The notes under the pieces are model-generated. The model saw only the letters and a program-made list of their open reading frames with translations, searched no databases and was not told where the DNA came from. This document shows positions 34,985 through 46,646 of a stretch of 64,000 bases of DNA, piece by piece; positions within the stretch are counted from its first letter, which is position 1, and every line of letters starts with the position of its first letter. The stretch comes from Takakia lepidozioides (Eukaryota > Streptophyta > Takakiopsida > Takakiales > Takakiaceae): NCBI GenBank assembly GCA_030704615.1, contig CM060733.1:12462001-12526000 (forward strand). Reading direction: 5' to 3'. Position numbers and translations under genes: made by a program.

Positions 34985-35215
34985 GGAAAGCCCTCGATGA
35001 GGAGGGGTACACCGGCTTGGTCTCATGATTTTTGGACTTGCGGTGTGGGAGATATGGAATTTCAAGTACTTTTGGTCGCTGGAAATTCGCAAAAAATAGC
35101 AAAATGGGCTTTCCTGGAGCAATGATTGGCCCTTCAAGTGGGAGTTAGGAATTTCAAGTGCTTTTGGTGGCTGGAAATTCGTGAAAAATAGCAAAGTGGG
35201 CTTGACAATGATTGG
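34985..35215. repeat. Two-copy repeat
   Basis: GGAATTTCAAGT, CTTTTGGT, GCTGGAAATTCG, AAAAATAGCAAA and GTGGGCTT occur twice, about 100 bp apart (near 35053-35113 and 35147-35205). An AT and TTTG microsatellite lies just upstream (34885-34940). Confidence 0.7.
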
Positions 35216-35224
35216 ATATATCAA

Positions 35225-35970
35225 CATATGAAGCCTCGATAGAAGACACACAACTTGGATACATAGGAGATTGCACTTGGGCTGGGATGACACTGGACAC
35301 TTAGGCCTCTACATGGGAGACGCACTTTGGATACATGAATAGAAGATTGCACTTGGGCTTAGGTGGGCCTCGACATAGGAGACACACTTGGATACATAGG
35401 AAATTGCACTTGGTCTTAGATCTCAATTCTTCACACATGGGCCAATGAAATAGGCTACACTAGAGGTCGCACTTGGGCCTGGGAGATGCACTGGAAATTG
35501 AACTTGGTCTTAGATTTCAATCCTTTACACATCGGCCAAAGGCACATGCTACCCTAGAGGTCGCACTTGGGTCTCGACGTCTCGACATAGGAGACGCACT
35601 GGGATACATAGGTAATTGCAATTGGTCTTAGATTTCAATTCTTCATGTATCAGCCAAAGGCACAGGCTACCCTAGAGGTCGCACTTGGGCCTTGACATAG
35701 TAGACGCACTGGGATACATACAAGATGTTACACTTGGGCTTAGATGACATTGGACACTTGGGCCAACGGTACGTGCTACCCTAAAGGTTGCATTTGGGCC
35801 TCGACATAGAAGACACACTTGGATGCCTAGGGGATTGCACTTGGACTTAGATGAGAAAGAGAGATATGACTCCGAAGCCCGCGTAACTAAGAGCCACTTC
35901 ACCTTGCGGCTACTGTCCCTTGCGGGGGTGGGCCCTATGAACTTAGATGACAATGGACACTTGGGCCAAC
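35225..35970. repeat. Degenerate minisatellite array
   Basis: Variants of CACTTGGGCCTCGACATAGGAGACGCACTTGGATACATAGG and of TTGCACTTGGGCTTAGATGACAC recur about eight times with variable spacing. No ORF. The unit content is simple and probably expanded by slippage or unequal exchange. Confidence 0.8.
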
Positions 35971-35989
35971 GACACTACCATAGTATATA

Positions 35990-36230
35990 TGAAAATACAA
36001 GTCATATGCGGATATAGGGTATTGCATTAAAACGCATGGTGACATTGTGTAAATAATGTATTTTATGTTCTTAGTTAAACAATTTAAAAAAAAAATACTT
36101 CGAATTGTTGAAAAGAAAAAAAAGTTAAAATATTAATACCCTCATACTGCCTTGATTCAATGATTAAAAATAAATATGTAATAGTTAAATAATAATTGTA
36201 ATATTATAATACTATAAACAACGCATTTCA
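35990..36230. repeat. Dispersed A/T-rich repeat, copy 1
   Basis: Starts TACAAGTCATATGCGGATATAGGG and continues through GAAAAGAAAAAAAAGTTAAAAT to TAATAATTGTAATATTATAAT. A related copy starts at about 57293 (TACAAGTCATAAGCGGACATAGGG). Confidence 0.55.
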
Positions 36231-36269
36231 ACATTGAACGATCTGTAAGGATCACTCAAATATATCACA

Positions 36270-36430
36270 CCACTTGTCGGTAGCTTAGTTGGATAGAGCA
36301 CTCAGTTCCATCCATGTGATTCTGGGTTTAAATCCTGCTACTTTGTCAGGTGTGGTATAATTTCTCCCCCTCACCTTGGGTGTTGCCCCTGAGCACGGCG
36401 AGATTAAAATAAAAGAGTTTTTTTTTATTT
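36270..36430 (+). mobile_element. tRNA-derived SINE
   Basis: A box TAGCTTAGTTGG (36281-36292), B box GGGTTTAAATCC (36324-36335), followed by a CTCCCCCTCACCTTGGGTGTTGCCCC body and a T-rich stretch. Shares GTGATTCTGGG..AAATCCTGCTAC with the 13580 element, so they are one family. Confidence 0.65.
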
Positions 36431-37642
36431 TTTTCTCTTAACTTTTATTCTCTCTATTTTTCACCTCTCACTACAATTACGGGGCCTGATTAGTGAGCAG
36501 TCGCTAAGGGGTATTTATGTTCAAATGTATAGTGAGACATAGTATATATTGTGCCTATATCGCATCAAATTTATGGAGGAAAAAAAAACTGAAATTAGAA
36601 ATGGCACAAATTTCATCAGTTTTGCAATTAAGTTTCTAACGTGAGCGTGACACTTCCTCTTTATTCTCTGAATATTCTTTAATTATGTGGAACATCCTCT
36701 TCTACTGGAGTGAGCATACCCAACCTCGTCCATGACTAGGGCCCCTTCTACCTCAACACCTATCATTAGGCTGGCTTTCTATAAAGGCTCTCAAGGAGCC
36801 AGACAAGGGGTCTTTTTTCTGTCACTTCTTCTCGCAAGAAGAGACTTTTAAGGTATCTTGTAGGGAGGAGTAAGTTAGTGTTTTGGGTGAAAGGCTAGTG
36901 ATGAATTGAGAATCCAAGAGTTCTGGACCCGTTGATCCTGTCTGCATCCTAAACTTGCATGCCCTGCTGCGGAAACACACTTAGCACAAGAGTTGAGCAT
37001 CACTACAGGGCAGTATTTTTTTTTCACTTTTCCAAAGTAGCCACAAGGGCCACAATGTTTACTATAAAACTGTTTCATACATGCTCCCAAACCTGGTCTC
37101 AAACTGTAGCCAATTGTGTCCGAAGTGGGTGGAGTAGCTTGACTTACATATCCTAATGTTCGGTCTAGGTCTCTCTGCAGTTGGGTTGTCGGTTTGTAAC
37201 ATGGGATTGTTTTCCCCAACCTTGAACTCCAACTTGCACACACCAATGTTACAGTATTAGGGAGTTCATGCCGCATCAATCAATAACAGAATACCCAAAT
37301 AACATTACAATCACCATGCGAGCTTTCAAGTGGCCAATATGGAATTGGACCTTGGTGGGTTAAGGCTAGCTTTCGACAACATTCATCTGAAGCAGCACCA
37401 TGAGAACCATACAAACATGTCCACATCTAAAATGCTGAGCACAGGGCTGCCCCTCTAATCAAGCTCATTACGAATTGTAAGCACTTCAATCTTCACGCTT
37501 TGGGGAAGCTCCACCACCCACACCAGAATTCGGACAGCGCTCTGATTTCCTTCCAGAGTCGGTCAAAGTCCATCCTTCACTCACCACCTGCTCCAGTTAA
37601 ATGTAATTATGGGCTGACTTCCCGCCTATGCTGGGTAGACCC
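36431..37642. other. Spacer without recognisable gene
   Basis: No coding exon or repeat could be identified. The stretch ends where homology between the two palindrome arms begins. Confidence 0.4.
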
Positions 37643-37770
37643 CACTATCATTCCCATGGATATGCCACAGGAAATGCCATCAACAGTACATTAATCGTCA
37701 ATATTCTCAGGAAATGGTGGGTGACCGGCGTAGCTACACAGATTCGCACCTTTCCAGAAAAAACATCGTT

Positions 37771-40689
37771 TCACCAGTAATCCCCACAAGAACAAACCCC
37801 ATCTTCAAAGTGGTGAAAGCGGTTAGCATCCCGTACAACAATTGCTCGGCCAACAATCTTTGAGATGAACTTGGTGGAGGTGTGGCAGTCACCACACACC
37901 CGAAGATTCTTGATGAGACGGAGAGGGGTCCGAGGGGCCGTGCTCATCAGCCCAAAACCAATGGCCAGCTTCTCACTGTGGTGGCAAAGAGAGAATTCCT
38001 TTTGCTCCTCCCCCACATCATGCAATACAAAGCGCGTGTCAGGCACATACCCTGCCTCCTTCATCTGCTCAGACAATCTTCTCAACTCAGCATGGATTTC
38101 CTTAATTTCAGGATGCAATTTGTCATCTACAACAAAGGTGTGCACCCTGTTGCCAACCTCGATGCAGCAACGACCTGCCTCCTTTCTAACCCCTCTGACC
38201 TTCATCATTTTTCTCACCTTTGCACTATCATCCCACCTGCCAGCTGCTGCATAGATGTTTGATAGCAACACATAAGTTGCGGCATCCTGGTCATCCCACT
38301 TGAGAATAGATGTTGCTGCACGTTCTGCCATCTCCACATTGCCATGGATTCTGCAGGCACCAAGGAAGGCCTTCCACACCACAACATCTGGTTTGACTGG
38401 CATTTTATCAATGAGGTCCTCTGCCTCATCCAATTGCCCAGCGCGTCCAAGAAGGTCCACCATGCAGCCAAAGTGCTTTCCTGTCGGAGTGACACCATGA
38501 TCTTGAATCAGGGAATCAAAGTAGCCTCTTCCTTCATCCAGTAGGCCAGCGTGGCTGCATGCAGAAAGAACACATATAAAGGCAATACTGTCCGGCTTCA
38601 AGCCTTCCTTTTGCATTCCTTCAAATAGTTGCAGAGCCTCCCTATGACAACCATGCCTGGCATATCCTGCGATCATCACGCTCCACGACACCACATTTCT
38701 TTCTGCCATATTGTCAAACACTCCCTTTGCATCCTCTATGCACCCACATTTGGCATACATGTCCACCAGGGTACTGTTCAGAATCACATCTGGTACAATT
38801 CCAGCTTTGACGATGTCACCATGCACCTCTTTGCCCTTTTCCAGGGTTGCCAGGGTTGCACACGCATTGCAAACACAAACAAATGTGATGTGGCTGGGCT
38901 TCACCCCTTCCCGCATCATTTGCTCATAGGTCTCCAAAGCCTCCAACCCGCGCCCCTGCTGTGCATATCCTGCGATCATCGCGCTCCATGACACCACATT
39001 TCGTTCAGCCATACTGTTGAACACTCCCTTTGCATCCTCAATGCACCCACATTTGGCATACATGTCCACGAGGGTATTGTTCAGAACAACATCTGGTACA
39101 ATTCCAGCTTTGACAATGTCATCATGGACCTCTTTGCCCTTTTCCAGGGCTGCCAGGTTTGCACACGCATTGCAAACGCAAACAAATGTGATATGGTCTG
39201 GCTTCACCCCTTCCTGCACCATTTGCTCATAGGTATCCAAAGCCTCCAACCCACGCCCCTGCTGTGCATATCCTGCGATCATTGCGCTCCACGACACCAC
39301 ATCACGTTCAGCCATATTGTCGAACACTCCCTTTGCATCCTCGATGCACCCACATTTGGCATACATGTCCACGAGGGTACTGTTCAGAATTACATCTGGT
39401 ACAATTCCAGATTTGACGATGTCACCATGGACCTCTTTGCCCTTCTCCGGGGCTGCCAGGCTTGCACACGCATTGCAAACACAAACAAATGTGATGTGAT
39501 TGGGCTTCACCCCTTCCCGCATCATTTGCTCATATGTCCCCAAAGCCTCCATCCCACACCCCTGATGTGCATATCCTGCAATCATCGTGGTCCACGATAC
39601 CACATCTCGTTCAGCCATATTGTTAAACACTCCCTTTGCATCCTCGATGCTCCCACATTTGGCATACATCTTCATCAGAGCAGTGTTGAGAACAACATCT
39701 GGTAGAATTCCAGATTTGACGATGTCACCATGGACCTCTTTGCCCTTTTCCAGGGCTGCCAGGTTTGCGCACGCATTGCAAACACAAACAAACGTGATGT
39801 GGTTGGGCTTCACCCCTTCCTGCACCATTTTCTCATAGGTCTCCAAAGCCTCCATCCCGCGCCCCTGCTGTGCATATCCTGCGATCATTGTGCTCCACGA
39901 CACCACATTTCGTTCAGCCATATTATCAAACACTCCCTTTGCATCCTCGATGCACCCACATTTGGCATACATGTCCACAAGGGTACTGTTCAGAATGACA
40001 TCTGGTATAATGCCAGCTTTGACGATGTCACCATGGACCTCTTTGCCCTTTTCCAGGGCTCCCAGGCTCGCACACGCATTGCAAACACAAACAAACGTGA
40101 TGTGGTCGGGCTTCACCCCTTCCCGAATCATTTGTTCATATGTCTCCAAAGCATTCCTACCACACCCATGCTTGGTAAATCCTGCCATCATCATATTCCA
40201 CGTTATCAAACATCGTTGAGGCATTCTGTTGAACACTTGGTGAGCATCCCTGATGCTCCCGCATTTAACATACATGTTGACAAGGGTGTTGTGTAAAAAA
40301 ACGTTTGGCTTGAATCCACTTTGCATAATGTGAGCATGCACCTGCTTTCCAGCTTCCAGGCCTTTCATCTTGATGCAGTTATGCAAGAGACAGACATAAG
40401 TATCTGAATCTGCTGAAATGCCTCCTTGGTTTAAAGTTTGTAGAGCCTCTTTCAGTCGCCCTGCCTCACAGAGCATCCTCACGTGCCGAGAAGTGCCAGA
40501 AGAGCCATAGTGGACTCCCTCTCTTGGTCCTCTTTCGGAAGCTGTGGTCATGGTTGAGGTGCCTGATTTTATGAACTGTGCCGCTGCTGCTTCCAGTTGA
40601 CCATCTACCCATGCAGGTTTCCTGTAGCTATCGATACACAGCGAATCAGTGGTAACCTTGTGCTTGAAATCTGGCCCTCTTGCATGAAT
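37771..40689 (-). CDS. PPR-DYW protein with N-terminal OSB PDF half-motif (left arm)
   Basis: Terminal exon of about 972 codons. A splice acceptor GGGTCCAG at 40690 opens it with IHARGPDFKHK..., the second half of an OSB PDF motif ending KPAWVDGQLEAA. After a short Ser/Thr linker come six PLS triplets of about 101 residues (HGDIVKAGIVPDVIL..., MYAKCGCIEDAKGVF..., VNSWS-type and GVKPNHITFVCVCNACA). E and E+ motifs follow, then a complete DYW domain: HSE at about 68 residues from the end, CGDCH, and a CSCGDYW terminus. DYW-PPR proteins edit C to U in organellar RNA. If the PDF exon is skipped, translation would start at the ATG at 40551, inside the Ser/Thr linker, giving 926 residues. The upstream half-exon ends at 40874 with QWW-x-AGKK and a GTGAAT donor, in phase with this exon, so an OSB-PPR fusion is predicted. 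No premature stop. Confidence 0.85.
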   Translation of the reverse strand: MHARGPDFKHKVTTDSLCIDSYRKPAWVDGQLEAAAAQFIKSGTSTMTTASERGPREGVHYGSSGTSRHVRMLCEAGRLKEALQTLNQGGISADSDTYVCLLHNCIKMKGLEAGKQVHAHIMQSGFKPNVFLHNTLVNMYVKCGSIRDAHQVFNRMPQRCLITWNMMMAGFTKHGCGRNALETYEQMIREGVKPDHITFVCVCNACASLGALEKGKEVHGDIVKAGIIPDVILNSTLVDMYAKCGCIEDAKGVFDNMAERNVVSWSTMIAGYAQQGRGMEALETYEKMVQEGVKPNHITFVCVCNACANLAALEKGKEVHGDIVKSGILPDVVLNTALMKMYAKCGSIEDAKGVFNNMAERDVVSWTTMIAGYAHQGCGMEALGTYEQMMREGVKPNHITFVCVCNACASLAAPEKGKEVHGDIVKSGIVPDVILNSTLVDMYAKCGCIEDAKGVFDNMAERDVVSWSAMIAGYAQQGRGLEALDTYEQMVQEGVKPDHITFVCVCNACANLAALEKGKEVHDDIVKAGIVPDVVLNNTLVDMYAKCGCIEDAKGVFNSMAERNVVSWSAMIAGYAQQGRGLEALETYEQMMREGVKPSHITFVCVCNACATLATLEKGKEVHGDIVKAGIVPDVILNSTLVDMYAKCGCIEDAKGVFDNMAERNVVSWSVMIAGYARHGCHREALQLFEGMQKEGLKPDSIAFICVLSACSHAGLLDEGRGYFDSLIQDHGVTPTGKHFGCMVDLLGRAGQLDEAEDLIDKMPVKPDVVVWKAFLGACRIHGNVEMAERAATSILKWDDQDAATYVLLSNIYAAAGRWDDSAKVRKMMKVRGVRKEAGRCCIEVGNRVHTFVVDDKLHPEIKEIHAELRRLSEQMKEAGYVPDTRFVLHDVGEEQKEFSLCHHSEKLAIGFGLMSTAPRTPLRLIKNLRVCGDCHTSTKFISKIVGRAIVVRDANRFHHFEDGVCSCGDYW

Positions 40690-40869
40690 CTGGACCCACA
40701 CTCTATCCCCGCTCCTTCAGCTATCCCTGTCTGCACACATCATGCATATATCCTCACCTTGCTGCTAGCAGCTGACAATGGCAGCCTACATTTCTTCTAG
40801 CAAACACCCAACCCTACCTATCACACTACTTCCTCTTCCATCAGTTTCTCTCTGTGATTTAAGAGGCAT

Positions 40870-42260
40870 TCACCTTTTTGCCTGCACTGACCCACCATTG
40901 ATTGGTGTCGGAAAAGTATTCATTCCAAAGCTTCTCCTCATCTCTGTTATCTGTTTTTGGATACTGTCCTGTTGCCACATTGGCAGTAACATGTCAACAT
41001 CACTCCAAACCTCCGTAGATCCACCCAACGAGCTAACTTGCAGAAAGCAACATGAAAAATAAGGGACAACTCCGATAAGAGGGCAAAACAGGCTGAAACG
41101 TGTTGAAGAAGATGCCTTAATTGGCAGTACCTGATTTTATCAATTGTGCTGCCACCACCGCCGCTGCTTCCAGTTGACCATCTACCCATGCAGGTTTCTT
41201 GTAGCTATTGATCCACAGGGGATCATTGGTAATCGTGTGCTTGAAATCCGGTCCTCTTGGGTGAATCTGGACCCACACTCCATCCCTGCTCAGTTAGCTA
41301 TCCCTGCCTCTGCACCAGTCATATATTTAGATCCTCGCCTTGCAGCTAGCAGCTGATAATGACAGCCTAGATTTGTTCTAGCAAACACCCCAACCCTGCT
41401 CGTCATAGTTCCTATGCTGAATTGCTCTCAAGACTTTTAAAAATGTGCTGGGGAGAGAGAGGATGACAATTTCCAACAAAGCTTTGCATTGCATCTCTGT
41501 TTCCCTCTGTAATCCAACAGGCATTCACCTTTTTGCTTCGATTGTCCCACCATTGACTGGGGTTGGAAAAGAGTTCATTCCACACCTTCACCTTGTCTGT
41601 GTTAGCTGTTTTGGGGTACTTTCCTGCTGCCACATTGGCAGTAACAAGTTAAAATCACTCCAAATTATCATAGATCCACCCAACGAGCTTACTTGCAGAA
41701 TTATTCAACATGAAATATCAGGGACGACTCTGATAAGAGGGAAAAACAGGCTGAAATGTGTTGAAGAAGGTGGCCTCACCACATTGTCCTTGGCCTTGTG
41801 TCATGAAAGCAGCTAGCTTTTCTGTTAACCATGGAGGATTCAACCGACCATCAATCCAGAACCACCTCTTGTGTGTGCTGCTTCTGTCTGTAGTCAGGTG
41901 ATCTCGGATTGGTCTGTGAGGGGAACTGTCGAACACCATGGAGGCAACAGCATAGTGCCAGTCTCTCTCTTGTGAATGCAACCTGGGAATGCAATTCATC
42001 CATGCCAGCAACCGAGGGTTACCATCCCAGACATGGAACATCTTGCCCGAGAAAACCAGTGTGGACGCTCTCTTCATAAGATTTGTCTCAAAAGCCTCAC
42101 TTACCTCCCGCCAAATTGGATCCCAAGAGGCCATAACACTCTCATCAACCAGTGCCTCATTCCCATTCGAGTCTGTCAAGGAAACATAGAAAACCTGTGA
42201 CCCATCACGGTACCCATGAACAAAGTCACCCTCGAGTTTTCTGATGTCATGGTTGAGGGA
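40870..42260 (-). CDS. OSB-like (organellar ssDNA-binding) exons, left arm
   Basis: Exons upstream of the left PPR gene. The first, about 42250-41800, reads FVHGYRDGSQVFYVSL, then WDPIWREVSEAF, LMKRASTLVFSGKMFH, which fits the last strands of an SSB-type OB fold, and ends in a PDF second half (WFWIDGRLNPPWL). The second, about 41690-41540, is a PDF first half (WNELFSNPSQWWDNRSKK, then GTGAAT donor). The third, about 41284-41133, is its second half (IHPRGPDFKHTITNDPLW). The fourth, ending 40874, is another first half (WNEYFSDTNQWW). OSB proteins bind single-stranded DNA in mitochondria or plastids. One caution: the donor after the OB exon reads GC here but GT in the right arm. Further 5' exons probably lie toward 43.3 kb, with WSMEQRWHESF..PWWDE at about 42450 as another PDF first half. 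Confidence 0.6.
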
Positions 42261-45020
42261 AGGTGCTGCTGAGCAGCCATAGATTTAAACTCGGCCTCCT
42301 AAGACAAAGCTGACCCTCCCGAGTACCTTGTAAACACCAGGAAAAATACCAAATCATGATACTAACAGGAAGAGTCACATTTGCAGGACGGACAAACGCC
42401 TTCACAGCGTACACGAAGAAAGCCACACCTTGCGATTGCATTCGTCCCACCACGGAGAAGGATCTTTAAAAGACTCATGCCATCTCTGCTCCATGCTCCA
42501 CAGTAGACCTTTGTGCCCCAAAATCCCACAACATCAACGTTTTGACAAGTTCCCTTGTGGAGGAGGGCTAGTGAGCTTCCAACAACATTCATGCAAGCCA
42601 CTTTGGGCTTCACTGGACCCTACACATTGAGGAACATTGGAACATGTCCAAACTTACACATGTTACACCAACTTATGTCTGTAGTTTGGAAATTATGGAG
42701 TGGTATGTGAAAACCAGGAGGGAGCAGCTGAACAGCCACAATCTCACAGTGACAGCAATTTTGCAGAGCAAAGCGAGATCCCGACTTCACTCCACACAAT
42801 ACGATCATACCATAGCTCAGTCAAACTCCCTTTCTCATCCTACATGAAGAAAGCTCACCTTGTCAAGGCCACTGTATTTTAAAAACTCCTCCCCGCGCTG
42901 TTCCATGCTCCAGCGTTGACCTACACGCCGGATAAACCAAATATGGGCCTTGTAGGACCATCCTGTGCGCTCTCTTGATTTTATGCTCAGAGTACATTCG
43001 TTTCTGCTGAATTGCGCAAAGACAATTCGGAGCCTGGATCCTACGACGCATACATACAATATAGCGACCCCAAAAAAGAGAACCGCGAAGCGTTTCGTGT
43101 TATTACCTAGTTGCAATGGCATCCCTGAAGGCACCATAGCCACCATATGCAAGGGACTACGTCCTTTGCGCATTCCCAAGGGGGGTGCAGTTTCCAACAA
43201 CCCAGCCCTGTATTGCACCGCATGACGCGAGGCCTCGCGAGAGGACGGGGCCTTGCGGGCATGCGCGTGCACGAGAAGGTGGGAAGACGCTGCACGAGCG
43301 CACTTGGGTCACAGCATCCGACACCTCCACATCCTCGAAATTAGCATCTGTACACGACATGGAGAAGGTAATGTTGGATTCATTTGGAGGCAGGTGATCG
43401 GTGAGAGCGGCATTCTGTCTTGCAGCTTTTTCCGAGGTAGAAACTCGGCGTACAACAAGCTCTTCCTAATTGAAATCGTAGGAATCTGTCTCCACATCAA
43501 AGGATCTTTCATGCGTCGTATGCAGGTGTAAACTGGACTACAAGGTTTCCTTGATTTAGCATTCGAAGGCGTGAGACAGAGAAACAAGTAATCAAAGTGT
43601 CATCTCTACATCCCAAATCGGAGAGGATGTAGAGGATGTAGAGATGACACTTTGATTACTTGTTTCTCTGTCTCACGCCTTCGAATGCTAAATCAAGGAA
43701 ACCTTGTAGTCCAGTTTACACCTGCATACGAAAGAACTGTGAAGTGTTGAACTTTTCAGTTGTAAGATGACGCATGAAAGATCCTTTGATGTGGAGACAG
43801 ATTCCTACGATTTCAATTAGGAAGAGCTTGTTGTACGCCGAGTTTCTACCTCGGAAAAAGCTGCAAGATAGAATGCCGCTCTCACCGATCACCCTGCCTC
43901 CAAATGAATCCAACATTACCTTCTCCATGTCGTGTACAGATGCTAATTTCGAGGATGTGGAGGTGTCGGATGCTGTGACCCAAGTGCGCTCGTGCAGCGT
44001 CTTCCCACCTTCTCGTGCACGCGCATGTCCGCAAGGCCCCGTCCTCTCGCGAGGCCTCGCGTCATGCGGTGCAATACAGGGCTGGGTTGTTGGAAACTGC
44101 ACCCCGCTTGGGAATGCGCAAAGGACGTAGTCCCTTGCATATGGTGGCTATGGTGCCTTCAGGGATGCCATTGCAACTAGGTAATAACACGAAACGCTTC
44201 ACGGTTCTTTTTTTTGGGGTCGCTATATTGTATGTATGCGTCGTAGGATCCAGGCTCCGAATTGTCTTTGCGCAATTCAGCAGAAACGAATGTACTCTGA
44301 GCATAAAATCAAGAGAGCGCATGGGATGGTCCTACAAGGCCCATATTTGGTTTATCTGGCGTGTAGATCAACGCTGGAGCATGGAACAGCGCGGGGAGGA
44401 GTTTTTAAAATACAGTGGCCTTGACAAGGTGAGCTTTCTTCATGTAGGATGAGAAAGGGAGTTTGACTGAGCTCTGGTACGATCGTATTGTGTGGAGTGG
44501 AGTCGGGATCTCGCTTTGCTCTGCAAAACTGCTGTCACTGTGAGACTGTGGCTGTTCAACTGCTCCCTCCTGGTTTTCACATACCACTCCATAATTTCCA
44601 GACTACAGACATAAGTTGGTGTAACATTGTAAGTTTGGACATGTTCCAATGTTCCTCAATGTGTAGGGTCCAGTGAAGCCCAAAGTGGCTTGCATGAATG
44701 TTGTTGGAAGCTCACTAGCCCTCCTCCACAAGGGAACTTGTCAAAATGTTGATGTTGTGGGATTTTGGGGCACAAAGGTCTACTGTGGAGCATGGAGCAG
44801 AGATGGCATGAGTCTTTTAAAGATCCTTCTCCGTGGTGGGACGAATGCAATCGCAAGGTGTGGCTTTCTTCGTGTACGCTGTGAAGGCGTTTGTCCGTCC
44901 TGCAAATGTGACTCTTCCTGTTAGTATCATGATTTGGTATTTTTCCTGGTGTTTACAAGGTACTCGGGAGGGTCAGCTTTGTCTTAGGAGGCCGAGTTTA
45001 AATCTATGGCTGCTCAGCTG
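42261..45020. other. Palindrome core with 5' OSB-like exons on both strands
   Basis: Mirror-image sequence around 43623. On each arm, reading outward, two exon-like segments precede GTGAGC and GTGTGG donors: one ending EEFLKYSGLDK (ends 44428 on +, mirrored near 42860 on -) and one ending DPSPWWDECNRK (ends 44857 on +, mirrored near 42432 on -). Both resemble PDF first halves. A GC-rich, Arg/Pro-rich open stretch at 43940-44180 (+) and its mirror may encode a transit peptide. The start codon is not resolved. Confidence 0.4.
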
Positions 45021-45039
45021 CACCTTCCCTCAACCGTGA

Positions 45040-46600
45040 CGTCAGAAAACTCGAGGGTGACTTTGTTCATGGGTACCGTGACGGGTCACAGGTTTTTTAT
45101 GTTTCCTTGACAGTCTCAAATGGGTTAATGAGAGTGTTATGGCCCCTTGGGATCCAATTTGGCGGGAGGTAAATGAGGCTTTTGAGAGAAATCTTATGAA
45201 GAGAGCGTCCACACAGGTTTTCTCTGGCAAGATGTTCCATGTCTGGGATGGTAACCCTCGGTTGCTGGCATGGATGAATTGCATTTCCAGGTTGCATTCA
45301 CAAGAGAGAGATGGGCACTATGCTGTTGCCTCCATGGTGTTCGACGGTTCCCCTCACAGATCAATCCGAGATCACCTGACTACAGACAGAAGCAGCACAC
45401 ATAAGAGGTGGTTCTGGATTGATGGGCGGTTGAATCCTCCATGGTTAAAAGAAAAGCTAGCTGCTTTCATGACACAAGGTCAAGGACAATGTGGTGAGGC
45501 CACCTTCTTCTTCAACGTGTTTCAGCCTGTTTTTCCCTCTTGTCATTGTCGTCCCTGATATTTCATGTTGAATTATTCTCCAAGTAAGCTGGTTGGGTGG
45601 ATCTATGATGGTTTGGAGAGATTTTCATGTGTTACGGCCAATGTGGCTGCAGGAACGTATCTTAAAACAGCTAACAGAGACGAGGAGAAGCTGTGGAATG
45701 AACACTTTAGCAACCCCAGTCAATGGTGGGGCAATCGAGGCAAAAAGGTGAATGCCTGTTAGATTACAGAGAGAAACAGACAAGAAGCTGCAATGCCAAG
45801 CTTTGCTGGAATTGTCATCCTCTCTCTCCCCGGCACATTTTCTAGGTCTTGGGGAGCAATTCAGCTTAGGAATTAGTGATGAGCAGGGTTGGGGTGTTCG
45901 CTAGAAAAAATTTAGGCTGTCATTGTCAGCTGCTAGCAGCAAGGGGCCTCATCTATGCATATTGGTGCCGAGGCATGGATAGCTGAAGGAGCAGGGATGG
46001 AGTGTGGGTCCAGATTGGTCAACTGGTGGCGGCAGTGGTGGCACAATTGATAAAACCAGGCACTGCTAATGAAGGCACCTTCTTTAACACATTTCAGCCT
46101 GTTTTGACCTCTTATCAGAATCGTCCCTAATTTTTTGTGTTGAATTCTGCAAGTTAGCTCGTTGGGTGGATCTACGGAGGTTTGGAGTGATGTTGACATG
46201 TTACTGCCAATGTGGCAACAGGAAAGTATCCAAAAACAGATACCAGAGATGAGGAGAAGCTTTGGAATGAATGTATTTCCGACACCAATCAATGGTGGGA
46301 CAATCGAGGCAAAAAGGTGAATGCCTGTTAAATTGCAGAGAGAATCTGATGCGTATTCAGAGTAGGAACTAGTGTGATAGGTTGGGGTGTGCGCTAGAAG
46401 AAATGTAGGCTGCCATTGTCAGCTGTTAGCAGCAAGGTGAGAATATATGCATGATTTGTGCAGAGGCAGGGATAGCTGAAGGAGCAGGGAGTGTGGGTCC
46501 AGATTTGTTGAAGATGGCCGGATTTCAAGCACAGGATTACCTATGATTTCCTGTGGATTGATAGCTACGAGAAACCTGCATGGGTAGATGGTCAACTGGA
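45040..46600 (+). pseudogene. OSB-like exons, right arm, damaged
   Basis: Collinear with the left arm. The OB exon (about 45050-45475) is open through PDF second half WFWIDGRLNPPWL but has lost a short stretch after FYVSL, which shifts its frame relative to the left arm. The half-motif NPSQWWGNRGKK ends near 45745 with a GTGAAT donor. Its partner at about 46014 has lost the PDF core, leaving only a GQL-like remnant. The last pair (QWWDNRGKK, ends about 46315; then WPDFKHRITYDFLW at about 46510-46600) is interrupted by a TGA at 46509-46511. The right-arm OSB part is therefore probably dead while the adjoining PPR-DYW frame is not. Confidence 0.65.
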
Positions 46601-46646
46601 AGCAGCAGCAGTGGCGGCACAGTTCATCAAATCTGCCACCTCAACC

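Noticed and set aside
34785-36000. CRISPR-like regular spacing in the 35-36 kb repeats
   Set aside because: Units vary in length and spacing, the spacers are themselves repeated, and the context is a plant nucleus; this is a minisatellite.
43716-44102. Open frame on - strand across the palindrome core, mirrored at 43185-43531
   Set aside because: Runs against the outward direction of the OSB-like exons and has no family motif; probably a by-product of the GC-rich core.
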